Counted from the stretch's first letter, positions 23,819 to 35,230 are shown. The stretch is DNA of 64,000 nt from Diplosphaera chodatii (GCA_032358165.1 JAALGY010000019.1:1426001-1490000); one strand, 5' to 3'. Program-made: numbers and translations. Notes: generated from the letters alone by a model not told the origin.

Positions 23819-26447
23819 CTACGCAGAGCGGTTTGCTGTGGCGTTGGGCGGCAGCTGCGCAGGCGCCGGCGGCTTGTCCTGGTAGTACAGCGCCGTCGGC
23901 ACCGCCAGCTGGGCGCCCGCGGTGCGGATCGCCTCCTCCGCGCCCCACAGCATGTGCTGTCGGAAGTCCCCATAGTTGGCCGCCTGCTCCCTCACGCAGT
24001 GTGCCTGCCCACCGCACCCCAGCATCAGGTCAGCAGCAAGTTCCCGGTCCTGATACCGGCAACAGCCTTGTTTCAACAGTGGATGAGCGTTCGTAGAAGT
24101 TGCAGCGCAGTCTCCCAATTCGGTGCGCGCTCACCAGCATGCCGACCTCCAGGTAGTAGTCGGTGGGGCCGCCGAACCAGGATGCGCGCGGCAGCGACGG
24201 CTCCACATCGGCGCTGGACTCCAGGAACGCCATGATGCCCGCCTTCACCGCCTCCACCCTGCTCATGTCCTGAGGCATGCAGGTACGGCGGTCGTGCGAC
24301 CCATGGGTCCACGACACAGGATGTGCACGCAAGCGGCATCCAATTTGAGGAGTATAAGTTAGCAGTACTGCTTTGCGGTGGTCCTGCGAGCTATGGCTGC
24401 AGGTCGGCTGCGCGCCCCCCGTTTGTGGGGTTGCCCACCTGCAGCCGCAGCTTGAAGGTGAGCAGGACCTGGCGGGGGCACCGGAAGGAGGTCATGGCCG
24501 TGCTGAACTTGATGCGCGACTCGTTCTTCACCAGCATCTCCGCCACCGCCTGCGTGAGGCAGGAGCCAGTCTGAGAGCTGCCGGCCGTCAGACGTGCGGA
24601 AAATTGATCGTGTGCTACGCAATGCATTGCACCACTGGCAGTAAGTTGAAGCAGGTTCTGGTCATGTGGGTGCGAGGGCTCCGGTCGGCCGGGCCACCTT
24701 GTTGGGGATGGACACGGGGATGCCCAGGTCGGTGCGCACGGTGGTGTTGAGCAGGTTGATGGCCTCCACCACGCCCGCCACGATGGTGTCGCCGCCCGCC
24801 GTCAGCAGCACCACCCGCTCCCCCTTGTTGAAGGTGCTGCTGAAGAACTGCATGCGGGCCCAGTGCATGAGACGCAACTGCGTGACTTTGGAGGGTGAGG
24901 CTGGCAGGGGGCATGCTCAGAAAGGGCGCTGGGTCCAGTGGGGCCAACAGGACCGGCTGCCTGGCGTGCTGGGTGCCTGATGTGGCGCGCTCACCAGGTC
25001 GATGCCGCTGACGAAGTTGGTGGTCACGATCTGGCTGCCGAAGCCCAGGAAGATGGTGGAGACGCCTCCGACCGCCATCACCTGTGATGACACAATTCAC
25101 CAGCGGTCACAGAAGCTCATCAGGCACCAAGTGTTTCTGACGTGACATCCCCACCCAAGATGCATGCGAGGTCCGCTGAAGGCGCAATCAGCATGCGCAC
25201 CGGCTCGAGGTTGACGCCAAAGCTGTTGAGGACGGACAGGAAACCAGCCACCGTCAGCGCTGCCGAGGCAATTGCCGACAGCGGCCCTGTGACAATGGCT
25301 GTGTCATCGGGTACCTCTGGCGCCGACAAGATCAGGCCCAGCACCTCGTCCTTGAACGCGATGAGCACCCAGAACCTGGACACGGTCCAGTGATCACACG
25401 TGTATGCAATGTACATGTAGCAGAGCGCCCACTCGAGGCGACAGGGGACGCAGCACAGCATGTGCATCGCTTAGAGCAGAGCGCCGAGCCAGCAGATCGA
25501 CTCACGCAAGGATGCTAGCTGCTGAGCTTGCGCCTGCGCCGGTCAGCTGGTCTATCCTTGCGAGCACTGCGGCTGATGGGTCTGCACTCACACCGGACCA
25601 TCTGGTGCCACCACAGGAACACTGGCACGTCATCTGTGTCGTCGCAATGCAGGGTCCAGGTGTGACAAGAAAGCAAACACCCGTAGTGAGCTGCTGTGAT
25701 CACACAGCAAATCCTGCACGTGCAGCACCTGCCGCCAGCGCGAGGGCGCCGTCCTGCACCCTGAGCGCTGCGGCGGCCACCTCGCCGGCGCAGCGCGCGA
25801 CGAACAGCACCGCGGTGGGCGGCAGCAGCAGGCGCGCCGGCCTGCGCAGCGCCGACACCCCCGCGGCGAACAGCAGGCGCGGGATGTCCTGCAGGTGGTG
25901 CGGCGGCGGCCCCTCCTCCGGCAGCGGTACCCCCTGTAGCATCAACCCGCCAGCCTGGATCGCATGCTTCGACAACAACCGTGCGAACTGACGGATGCAG
26001 GCAAAGGATGCACCTGCAAGCATGTTCTTGTGAGCAGACAGTTGCCATGACTGCGTGCAATCAGAAGGATGATGTGCTTGCGCTCACGTCAACAGGCGTT
26101 GCGACGACTTCCTGGTGCAGCAGCTTGAGCAGCAGCCACGCGGCTGTGGCTGCGGCGCCACCCTTGAGCGTGGACAGTGTTGCCACCTGCCACACATCTG
26201 GCGGCGCTGCCGCTGCTGTTGCTGCTGGTGCCTGCAGCACCCGCACCTCTCAACGGGATTTGCGGAGGCAAGAGAAATGTGCATGTACGCAGTGCTTGTG
26301 ACTCACCGGCTGAGAGATACTGACGATGGCACTGCCGTCGGCCGTGGTCAATGCTGTGATGGCATCTGCCAATGCTGCCGTAGCGCTGCCCGCAACATCA
26401 GCAAGCACCGGCAGAAGGTTTTCGATCGCAGCAGCTCTCAATGCAAC
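23819..26447 (-). CDS. MscS-like mechanosensitive ion channel
   Basis: Six 3' exons join in phase without a stop: 25375-25201, 25081-24995, 24847-24698, 24549-24439, 24270-24136 and 24004-23819. They encode a pore-lining helix with the MscS-type segment GGVSTIFLGFGSQIVTTNFV, then the beta-domain (FNKGERVVLLTAGGDTIVAG ... IPVSIPNK) and an alpha/beta C-domain containing FSTAMTSFRCPRQVLLTFKL, which together define the MscS/MSL family. The channel opens under membrane tension and releases ions. Upstream exons at about 25934-25730, 26250-26095 and 26447-26310 encode Ala-rich hydrophobic helices and belong to the same gene, but the initiator is not identified, so targeting (plastid, mitochondrion or plasma membrane) is open. 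The protein ends with a Pro/Asn/Ala-rich tail. Confidence 0.85.
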
Positions 26448-26844
26448 GCTGTGCCGCTGCAGTTGGTGACGACGCGGTCGCTGTGCCTGCATCCGCTGCC
26501 TATTGTGCCGGAGACCTGTGGTGCAGCAGAGAGACACATGATCACGCCGACCCTTGGAAGCAGGCACAGCAGGCTCACACAGTATACTGTGATTGCAGTG
26601 CATACCGAAGGGGTGAGGTGTTCTGATGCATGTGGCTTCATGGTGCAATAGCCGGGCGTCTGCCAACATATCTCGGTGTGCGACCATTGGTAAAGGATGA
26701 CCAGCTTCAATGCGATTTTCGAACGTCAAAACATCCTGAGGCTGGTGATGCAACTGTTTGCATTCACTTCGCGAATGTGTGTGCAGTGTGCAGATCACTC
26801 CGGTAGTGATCAGAATCAAATCAGTCAGCTTCCCAGTGGACACC

Positions 26845-26934
26845 ATGCTAGAGTTGCTAGTGTTGCTGTTCGCCACATTCACCGTGTGTGCGCTGTGCAT
26901 CTATGCTTTCCAAGTGTTGCAAGTGCGCGGTTGA
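26845..26934 (+). CDS. Possible 29-codon hydrophobic micro-ORF
   Basis: A small frame starting in a reasonable context (ACACCATG) encodes one continuous hydrophobic segment (begins MLELLVLLFATFT, ends QVLQVRG) and stops with TGA. It lies between the divergent channel and calycin genes. It does not match any small photosystem or cytochrome b6f subunit I know, and may be chance or part of a 5' leader. Confidence 0.15.
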   Translation: MLELLVLLFATFTVCALCIYAFQVLQVRG

Positions 26935-27402
26935 GCTGCCCAGATCTGCGTGCCAGCTGGCATAAAATCGCGGGAGCTTGGCGGGACCACCTGCCACCGT
27001 GATGGAGGTGCAGCACGCCTTGAACCCGTTTTCGGCATTGCATGTTGACTTATATGTTACAGCGACCTACAAGCTGATATCTTGTTGCGCCAAAGCGTTC
27101 ATTCAGTCAAGCACTGCCATCTCTCTGGGTGCCTCTGGGTGTCGTGCCAGCATTCTCCAACCGATTCAAGCACCACCAACTTGGCTGCAGCAGGGACGTA
27201 CTTGCCCCCATGTGGCAACGGGTGGCAGCTGGTGCTGTGCTGGGAGCTGCAGCTACCAAGCTGCTGCTGTCTGCACGTGATGAGGCGTCCCAGAGCAGCC
27301 GGCCCAGCCATGCAGCCCCCAGCGTGACCTTTGCAGCAGGCAAGCTGCACGGTGGTGTGCCCATGCGCGTGTTGTGGCAACTCACAGACGCAGACTGCCA
27401 CC

Positions 27403-29365
27403 ATGTCGCTCCGTGCAAGAGAACTGCAGCGTTGCGCATCTGCGCCGACGGTACAGTACATCATCCTGGTCCCAAATGCTGTTGGTGTTGCTGCAGATGC
27501 GCTCAGAAAGGACGACAGCGGAGCAGATGCTGCAGCATTGCTACCAGCAGCAGCAGCAGTGGCGGCGGGCGCTGCACAGCAACAGGTGGGTGTGTCCGAA
27601 GCATACTTGCTGTTCCACTAGACAAACTTTCCTTCGTCTCCCGCCCAGTGGCAGGCACGCATCAGCTCGTAGAAGATGCGCACCGCAGCTTCAAAGCTGG
27701 TGTTGACAAGGTTCGTCCAGCGACCGATAGCCGAGGAGCGGCGGTCTCAGCCAAAACCCCTGTCTGCTGCGTGCGTAGGCCGGCAGCTGGCGCCAGTGGC
27801 GCTGGGTCGTCGAGGCCCAGCTGCTCGCGCTGCAGGTTGTGCTCGCAGCAGTCGCCACCGTCACAGCAGACCGGCTGCACGGCCGCAGCGTCGCGTTGCA
27901 TGTGCTCCTGGCGTCCGGGTTCCTGATCGGCGGCCTGGCGCTGGTGTCCATACTAGCGGCAGGCGTGTCAGCAGCGTGGCAGGTGCAGCCCGCTTGTGCC
28001 GCTGCTGTGCACATGTACGCTGGGTGGGGGTCGTGGGGCCATGTGGACGGTGTGCACGGATGGTGTGCATGCAAGCTGGCAGGAGGAGTCACATTGGCCC
28101 GTTGAGGTGGCATGTGCATTGTGACGCAGGCGTGGCAGCAGCCGCGGGCGCCGGGGTGGGGCCCCGCCCAGGCCATGCGGGCGACGGCGCTGGGGGAGGC
28201 GCTGCTGGCGGAGATGGGCGGTCCGAAGGTCGCCATGGCGGAGGCCGCGCCGCCCGTGGCCCAGAACTTCAGCGGCGTCTGGGACAAGGTGGCCACCCCA
28301 TCTCAGCGTTGGCGCCTTTCCTGTGGGACGGCAGCAACAGCAAGCTGCAGCCGACAAGGATGTGCAGTCTGCGAAACAGAACCTCGGAGTGTTCCTTACA
28401 ATCAGATTGGCAGACAGGCTGCTGCATCGGACAGTGCCTTGTCGTGCCGCTCTTCCGCTAAGCAAGTCACAAAAGGTTGCAACGGCAGCGGCAGAGTCTG
28501 ACACGGGATGCGGGGCCTGCAGGACAAAGCAGCCAGCGACAGCCTGGACCCAGCCATCACCGCGATGCGGCTGAACCTGCTGATCCGGCGCGCCGTCAGC
28601 CTTGTGCGCGGCGTCGAGATCAAGCAGGTGCCCGATCTGTCTGGTGCATTGTGTCGCAGTCGATTGACACTCTATCACATCTGAGCAGCCCAAGCACAGT
28701 CTGGGTGGCTGTCTGGCTGTTGCCCACGTTCTCAGCGGAGCAGGGCGGTGGCTGCAGGACGACGACGAGTTTGAGATGGCGGTGTTCTCGGTGGTGCCCT
28801 GGTTCAAGGTCATTGAGCGGTACCCGCTGAGCGGCGAGGAGCGGCGCTTCAAGCGGCGGGACTTGCGACGAGGTGGGGCCGGTGCATTGCGGCCCTGTGT
28901 GATGACCTGGATGGTGCCTCCAGGGCCGTCAGTGCTGTCAATCCTCTGGGTGCCCAATACCCGAGTACCTTTGCTGACGAATCTGCCAGGGGGATGGCAG
29001 CTGACCTGCCGTGACGGCTCACTCAGAGCAACCAGCAAGGCTGTGCTTCTGCAGGCAAGCACCTGGGCCATGCGGAGGTGCTGCCCGATGGGCGGGTGCG
29101 GCTGCACGTGGCCTGGTCTGACCCCATCGGCGGCCATGGCCACGACACCTTCTCCAGGTGTGCTGCATGCCCTTCCCCGGATGGCAGAGTGCACACGTGC
29201 AGTCGTGTCCGTAGTGTGTGAAGGCGGTCAAGGCATCAGATTGACTATTTGTCCTTCTGCCCGCACAGCCCGGCAGCAGACATACTGCAGGTGCACACCG
29301 TCATGAACATCCACGGGGGCCGCACTCTGGAGTATCGCACCATGTACTGCCGGAGAAGGCAGTGA
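27403..29365 (+). CDS. Two-helix membrane protein with C-terminal calycin-like domain
   Basis: Eight exons close in phase to 322 residues: 27403-27585, 27666-27710, 27779-27982, 28172-28288, 28523-28627, 28758-28872, 29055-29157 and 29269-29365. The N-terminal third is Ala-rich. Exon 3 encodes two likely transmembrane helices (LLALQVVLAAVATVTADRL and VALHVLLASGFLIGGLALVS). The C-terminal half starts with NFSGVWDKDKAASDSLD and ends LEYRTMYCRRRQ: a beta-rich, lipocalin/fatty-acid-binding-like domain seen in uncharacterised plant and algal proteins. Such folds usually bind small hydrophobic ligands; none can be named here. The start is uncertain: CCACCATG at 27403 is good, but another ATG at 27210 opens a helix-forming frame that could be an upstream exon, though its phase does not fit. 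A TGTAA follows at 29443. Confidence 0.75.
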
Positions 29366-29442
29366 TAGCGATGCAGTGACGCTGCTGCGTTGCGCCTCCA
29401 ACATGCAGCGGCTGAGAACACAGAAGCTGAGAATAGTTGGAG

Positions 29443-29447
29443 TGTAA
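29443..29447 (+). terminator. Poly(A) signal TGTAA of the calycin-like gene
   Basis: Green-algal consensus poly(A) motif 78 bases after the stop codon. Confidence 0.5.
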
Positions 29448-29734
29448 CGGGGAGCCAGGCAGTAAGCCAAATATCACAGATGTGCCGCTGCTTGTGCCCG
29501 TGCGTGGCCTCTCGAGCAGTCCTGACACTACTTGCAACACATCATCAGGCCTCACTGTGACTGCACAGCTACCTGCTGCCGGCAGACTGCCCATACGAAG
29601 GAAGACAGCACTAGCGTGATGCAGAGAGTCGGTCACCCTGTGTTCCAGACTGACATGTACGTAGGCATGTACCTGCAATGCTGGGCCACCTCCTTGTGCT
29701 CTTTTGCCGACGTAGAGGAATGGCCAAACGAGAA

Positions 29735-29774
29735 AGGCGCCACAGCACCTTTGCTGTGGTGCTTTGTGGCGCCT
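29735..29774. repeat. Inverted repeat, 15-bp paired stem with 2-nt bulge
   Basis: AGGCGCCACA pairs with TGTGGCGCCT (10 bp), and inside it GCACC pairs with GGTGC (5 bp) around an 8-nt loop. Confidence 0.85.
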
Positions 29775-29967
29775 GAAGCTCGCACGTCGACATGTGGAGC
29801 CAGCCCTGAACTTGCGCAGGCCAAAGTTATTCTGAAGTACACGAGTATCCACAGTATCTTTCACGCATCTAGTTGTCGTCGGACTGCATAAAATGGTACC
29901 TCTGCTCGCCACAGTATACAGTTCACAATTGCATCGCGTTGTTTGAAGCAACCCAGCACCAGACACC

Positions 29968-32485
29968 ATGGCAATCAAAGCCGCTGCACTCGCGATCGCC
30001 CTGCTGGCGACCGCCACCCTGTTGCCGTCTGCCGATGCCGCGGTAAGCGCCGAATACAGCCCGATCTTGCATGTCGCACCTAATATCGCTACAGGATCCG
30101 CAACAGGCACGAAACGATAGCCGTCTCGCTGTTCTTCAGTGCTGCACCAGCCAAGGATAAAGCGTGTCGTACTGAGTTCCCACATCTGGCTGAGCGTGGC
30201 CTCAATGTTGTGCAGCAATGCATTTGACATCGCACATTGAGCTTGATTTGTGTTTATGTATTGGTCTAGCGTGCGACTGCAGTGTGCGGGGGTCTATTGG
30301 TCATCAAGCTGCAGTGGCATATGAAGCCAGCCTGAAGCACATCACCAGGGGCTGATCCTGTCTACTAGACTGGCCACACAAAATCAACAGCATCACAAAC
30401 TCAGCAACGTGTCTCATTCAGTATGTTGATGTGTGCAGAGGCTGCTGAAGGGCGTGGACATTCGCTCGTCGAGGTGGGTTGATATTTCCAGAATCATTGC
30501 CGGGTGCAGTTGAACGACAGTATCTGCTCGTGCCAAGTACAGCGTTGAGTGAAGCTACCACTCACTTGTGCTGCGTTCTCGTGTGTTGCAGCTGCCCAAA
30601 CCTCATCCAGCAGGGGCAGACAGGTACGCTGATTGCAATCCTGCGTGCATCCCTCCGCTCCTGCCCGCCTTCTGGTCGTTGCAACAGTGCTTTCGCACGT
30701 AAAGTACACTCAGTCTCATTGGCGACAGCCTGATATGTGCTGTTGGTGCGCAGGTGCATGCGTGAGCAGCACGCAGGAGCTGCTGAACGGCAAGGGCGCA
30801 AGCCTGGCAGTCGATGGCGACTTTGGCCCGGCCACCCTGCAGGCGGTGAAGAACTTCCAGTCGTCGAGGGGACTCACGGTGAGCAGGCGGACCCACAACC
30901 CTTCCGCACACATGCCTACCCTGCTGACAGCCTCACAGCGCAGAGCCCTTCATGCCAACCCAACCGACACGTGCGGCGTGCCGCGGTATGATGTTGACCA
31001 GTTCTCTCGCCTGAGCGCAGGTGGACGGCATCGTCGGGCCCAACACCAAGAACGCGCTGTACGCAACCAGCAGCGGCCCCGCTCCGGCAACCGGCAGCCT
31101 GGCAGCTGTGCTGAGCGCCGCCCGCACGGAGAAGGGCGGTGAGCTTGCGCTGTACACACCATGTTGAAGTGCAGTCGGCTGATACTGCAGTTGCAGCCTG
31201 GCGAGGCGCTGTTCAATGAGGGCGTGTCCTGCTTGCAGTGCCATACGTCTGGGGCGGCGGCCACAAGGCGGCCCCCGGCAAGAGCACCGGTGCGACCCTT
31301 GCAGCGGTTAAATTATATACTGGGGTTGCAAGGGATTGCCTGTGACGCTGGCGAGTGCCAATACGCTTTGCTGCATGTCGCCCCTGTTGCACCATCACAG
31401 CTCCACCTCCTGAAGCCACTCGCTGCTGCTTTCAGGCACATGCGTTGGCTACACCGGCAGCATCCAGCCATGCCCCGCTGAGAGGACTGTCGGTGAGCGC
31501 GCTCATCACCTCCATGCGCGGTGCCCCAGTACACGCGTTGTGTGGGCGGCTGAAGCACATGTCAAATGCCATGTTCACACGACGCTCCATACAAGCAGGC
31601 AGCAGCCACCATCCAAGACGGTGTTCTTGGATGCAATGCAGGCTATGACTGCTCGGGACTCACTCGCTGGGCGTACTACAAGGCCTTCGGCGATGTGAAC
31701 AATGGCGCCACTGGCACCCAGGTGTGCAGAGCTGACTCCACACGTCTGTAGTGAGTATCTGGGGAGGCCGACCAGTCATTGTGCCCCATATCGCTACACA
31801 GCCCATTGCATCGTCTACTCCTGCCGCACATCATGACGACGCATGCATGCAGCTGTCTCAGCATGTCGTCCGCAGTGATCCGGAAGTTGCAGGGCACAGT
31901 ATTGCAGGCTTTGCCCGATGATTTCCCGGCTGCTTGTGTGCAGGAGTCCCGGCTGACCAACGCCGGCAAGCGCACCTACAGCCCTGTGCCAGGAGGTACT
32001 CATGCCAGCCTCGTGCAGCACGACTCTGTTGTGCGTGCATGCAGAGGCATTATTTTCTTGCCTGCAGCCCAAACCCCAGCAATCGTGAATCACGATTGCT
32101 GGGGTTTGCCAAGCCACCACATAAATGTTGCTTAGTCCGCCCGCTCGTTCTATATGAGCCTACGCTGCACCATTGGTTTTTGCCTGCCGTCCAGATCTCA
32201 TCTTCTGGGACGGCCACACCGCCATCTACTGTGGCTCGAACTGCATGATCGAGGCCAAGCAGACCGGTGGGTGACGAACTGTTGTTGCTAACACCATCGC
32301 CATTGTGTCACGCCGTGCCGCATCTTTTACAAGTGTTGAACACATGGTCAGTCGCGCCAGACATGCATACAGCATGAAACAGAGCGTCTGCCGCCACCAC
32401 TTGATAGGTGTTGGGTTGTGCGCTCACAGGCACCAATGTGCACGAGGTCGCGCTGCGCAGCGGTGGGCGCTACTACCACTACTAG
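29968..32485 (+). CDS. Secreted peptidoglycan-binding NlpC/P60 hydrolase
   Basis: Eleven exons close in phase to 250 residues: 29968-30042, 30439-30473, 30592-30623, 30754-30878, 31021-31138, 31239-31289, 31436-31492, 31642-31721, 31944-31995, 32195-32266 and 32430-32485. Residues 1-25 (exon 1) are a clean signal peptide ending SADAA. Residues 49-105 form a PG_binding_1 domain (LAVDGDFGPATLQAVKNFQ ... VDGIVGPNTKNAL). Residues 129-250 are an NlpC/P60 cysteine peptidase: VPYVWGGGHK, catalytic Cys168 in YDCSGLTRW and His216 in DGHTAIYCG. This family cuts peptide bonds of bacterial cell-wall peptidoglycan, so extracellular or endomembrane bacteriolysis is the likely role. The domain pair is bacterial in character, yet the gene is full of introns, implying an old, domesticated transfer. 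A diverged copy follows at 33.1 kb. Confidence 0.92.
32071..32107. repeat. Perfect inverted repeat, 18-bp arms, 1-nt centre
   Basis: The arm AAACCCCAGCAATCGTGA is followed by one base and its exact complement. It sits in the intron between the ninth and tenth exons (31996-32194) of the hydrolase gene. Confidence 0.95.
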
Positions 32486-33060
32486 AAGCCAACCATCATG
32501 GCTCACCACCCCACATTGGGGATTTTCGCTAGCACAGCATGTGGATGGCTCAGGCCGTAAGTCCTCAACATGACATTCTTGCTGCGACTGAAGACGGCCC
32601 CTCGCTAGGAGCACGGTGGCCACCTTGAGATGCATGGAACACTCCTCTGATACATCGTGCTGTTGAGATTTTTGCCAATGATCTGTCACAGCCTCCGCCA
32701 TTTTGTGGGATGAACATTTTGACCCTACCTGACCTGTGACTTTGCCTGCGCTCTGCAAGCCACTGTACGTGACATGCACTCGCTCAGAAGAGTAACTGCT
32801 CGCACATCGCCGCACACCTGTTTTTGTGACACTCACCAGACAGCACCCGGCACTCCCAAATCACCACTGCACGCATACCAGTCAAGCAGTCAAAACAATG
32901 GTGTCTCCGTTTTAGACTGACAACTCAGACCGCCTGCAACTGCGCACATAATGCAGCCACTCCTACAACAGGTGCCATAGCGCACACCCTCGCCGCTGCG
33001 GAAGACAGCGCCGGACGCCACATCTGTTGATTGGTCGGATGTCACGATGTGTTCTCGCCA
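32486..33060. other. Spacer between hydrolase and its diverged copy
   Basis: No coding signal recognised on either strand. A signal-peptide exon for the downstream copy was looked for and not found. Confidence 0.5.
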
Positions 33061-34293
33061 GGTACTGCCGCTGACTCATGCTATCGCCGAAGCCAGCCCT
33101 GGAATTGCGGCAGATCAGTGTGCTGGGGTTCAGGGCTTCGACAGAACCCAGCACGGACGCCAGCTGATTGCGCTGGGCGCTGCCGGCAGCGGCAGCGCGC
33201 GCTCGTGCTGATGGCCGCACGCTCCCAGATCGGCGGTCAGCACAGATGCTGCAGAGTTGGGCTACTTTGTCGTGACATGATGCATGATCACCCATCTTGC
33301 ATCATCATCAATGTCTCACTTCAGCTCACCGGCGCCTTCGTTCATCTGCAGAGCCATACTCGTGGGGCAGCGGACACAAGGCGAAGCCCGGCAAGAGCAC
33401 AGGTGTGCAGGCTGGGAGCGGCGTACATATATCCTGCTTGGTCATCGCAGATCGATACGTCATTTGCACGTTGCTCAGCTGTTTGTCTACGCTTACATGG
33501 CCATAGGCACATGCGCCGGCTACACCGGCAGCATCCGGCCCTGCCCGGCAACACGCACCGTCGGCTTCGACTGCTGGCCTCACCCGCTACACGTACTTCG
33601 GACAGGGGACATCAATAACGACGCCACTCGCACCCAGGTGCACAACCCGGCGCACCTTGGCAGCAGTGTGGCTGTGTGCTGCCGCCTGCCAGGGCACCCA
33701 CGCACCTCAGCCTCATGCAGTCAGTTCGGTGTGTCTCGGAGCGTACGTGCACGTCAGGGCGCATCGTACTCTCTGACCACCACCACACCGCACTTGCCGC
33801 TGCTGTGCCCTGTAGGAGGCCAGGCTCCAGAAGGCTGGCAAGCGCACCAGCAAGCCGGTCCCTGGGGTGAGCCAGCACTACAGCACACGGCCATCGGGAT
33901 GTCCAACATGTTGCCGCGGATGACGCACCTTGTTGCCTCAGCACCGATGATGTCGACCACACCTGGCGCAGCTCTTTGTCTCCTTGCCAGGACTTGATAT
34001 TCTGGACGGGGTACACCGCCATTTTCTCAGGCAGGGGGTACATGATCGAAGCACAGAAGGCAGGTGCACGCCCTCACGTCTTGTCCCACTGACCTGCCTC
34101 AGGCTTGCCAAAGTGCAAGCACGGTATAACCCTGCAATCTCACCTGTTCTGCGACATTCATAAAAATGATATGATCAGCTTCCGTCATCAACAGCGACAA
34201 GGTTCATCGTTATGTCCATGCGCAGGAACAAAGGTGCACGAAGTGACACTGCGCAGCGGTGGCAGGTGCGTCGCTGCCGTCTGTGCGTGCTGA
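33061..34293 (+). pseudogene. Decaying copy of the NlpC/P60 hydrolase
   Basis: Tandem copy of the preceding gene. Exons 33352-33402, 33507-33637, 33816-33866, 33991-34063 and 34226-34293 are matched in order and phase to the parent and stay open to a TGA (EPYSWGSGHK, TCAGYTGSI, EARLQKAGKRT, DLIFWTGYTAIF, TKVHEVTLRSGG). A more decayed peptidoglycan-binding remnant lies at about 33061-33235, ending ALVLMAARSQIG, but needs frame changes. No signal peptide was found. Catalytic His is replaced by Tyr (GYTAIF against GHTAIY). Around catalytic Cys the frame slips for about a dozen codons, so DCSGLTR became DCWPHPL. The intron that interrupts the parent just before this Cys is absent. The tail is Cys-rich (CVAAVCAC). 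It could be a dead gene or an expressed pseudoenzyme. Confidence 0.75.
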
Positions 34294-35230
34294 TGCAGCA
34301 TTAGATCCATGTATGCGCACCGACTCGCTCTTGACTGCAATGCTGACCTGCTGCTTAATGTCTGCAAGGTACTGACACTACTGAGCATAGCACAGGGCAT
34401 GACCGACCAGCGCGCTCGTGACACCAGACTTTTCGGCATGGTATGGTGGCAGCTTGGCCCCACAAGCAGTGATGGTGAACGCACCCGGCACACTCCGTGA
34501 TTTGCATGCCAGATCATAGGCTAGCAAACCTTTGCAGGGCACCATCAACTTCTGGCCAGTTGTTGGCACCACATCATGCATTGGCGCAGATGCCAGGCAG
34601 CTGGGGTGATGTCCTGTCCTTATACATGCTTGGCAGATCAAAGAGCAAGGACTACCTCTTCTATGAGTGATGAGAAAGGACTCGTTGGGGTTTCGATGTT
34701 GGTATGCTGACTGCACGCAAATGTGCAGTTGCCACACGATCTCTTGCAGGGTATGTGCATCGGAGCTGCATGATGGTGTTTGCCACTTCCCATGGTCTAT
34801 ATTGACACTTAATCACACGTTTTCATGCTCAATCCTGCTAAGCACAAGGATGTGCGGGAAGCAGCTGCACCAGGAGATGGTGCGATGCCTGTTCAGATGC
34901 TTGCAGCTCCCAGCGACCCACAGCCTGGTGGTCTGGCTTCACAGAGCGCTTGCGATGCTTTGCAATTCAGCTGGATTCCAGACAGCAGTGCCTTCTGAGT
35001 GTTGTCCGCGTGTGATCCGCGTTTGCAATCGAGGGCTCACGTGACCACCTCACTACATGCTGGTACAGTTTTGACACTGCAGTGCAGCGCCCTGTCAGAC
35101 GTCTGTTTTGGACCACAGTTGCCTTGTTGATCTAGCTGTGAGTTTCATGGAACATTGCTTGCCTGCCATGGCAATGGAACACACGTAACGCGCCTATCTC
35201 ATTGCTGCTCCATGTGATCGAGATGCCCTC
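34294..35230. other. Intergenic region
   Basis: No recognisable coding signal; only short frames on both strands. Presumably holds the promoter of the methyltransferase gene. Confidence 0.5.

Larger units (their letters stand above)
29366..29967. other. Intergenic region with hairpin
   Basis: Separates the calycin-like gene from the hydrolase gene. It contains the TGTAA signal at 29443 and a strong inverted repeat at 29735-29774. No coding signal recognised. The hydrolase promoter should be in its right part. Confidence 0.5.

Noticed and set aside
27691..28296. Minus-strand 201-codon frame over the calycin-like gene
   Set aside because: The sense strand has matched splice phases and a conserved domain over the same bases; the antisense frame has neither.
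34501..34760. Possible third copy of the hydrolase
   Set aside because: A few residues looked similar (FWPVVG), but no exon pattern, catalytic motif or frame could be followed.
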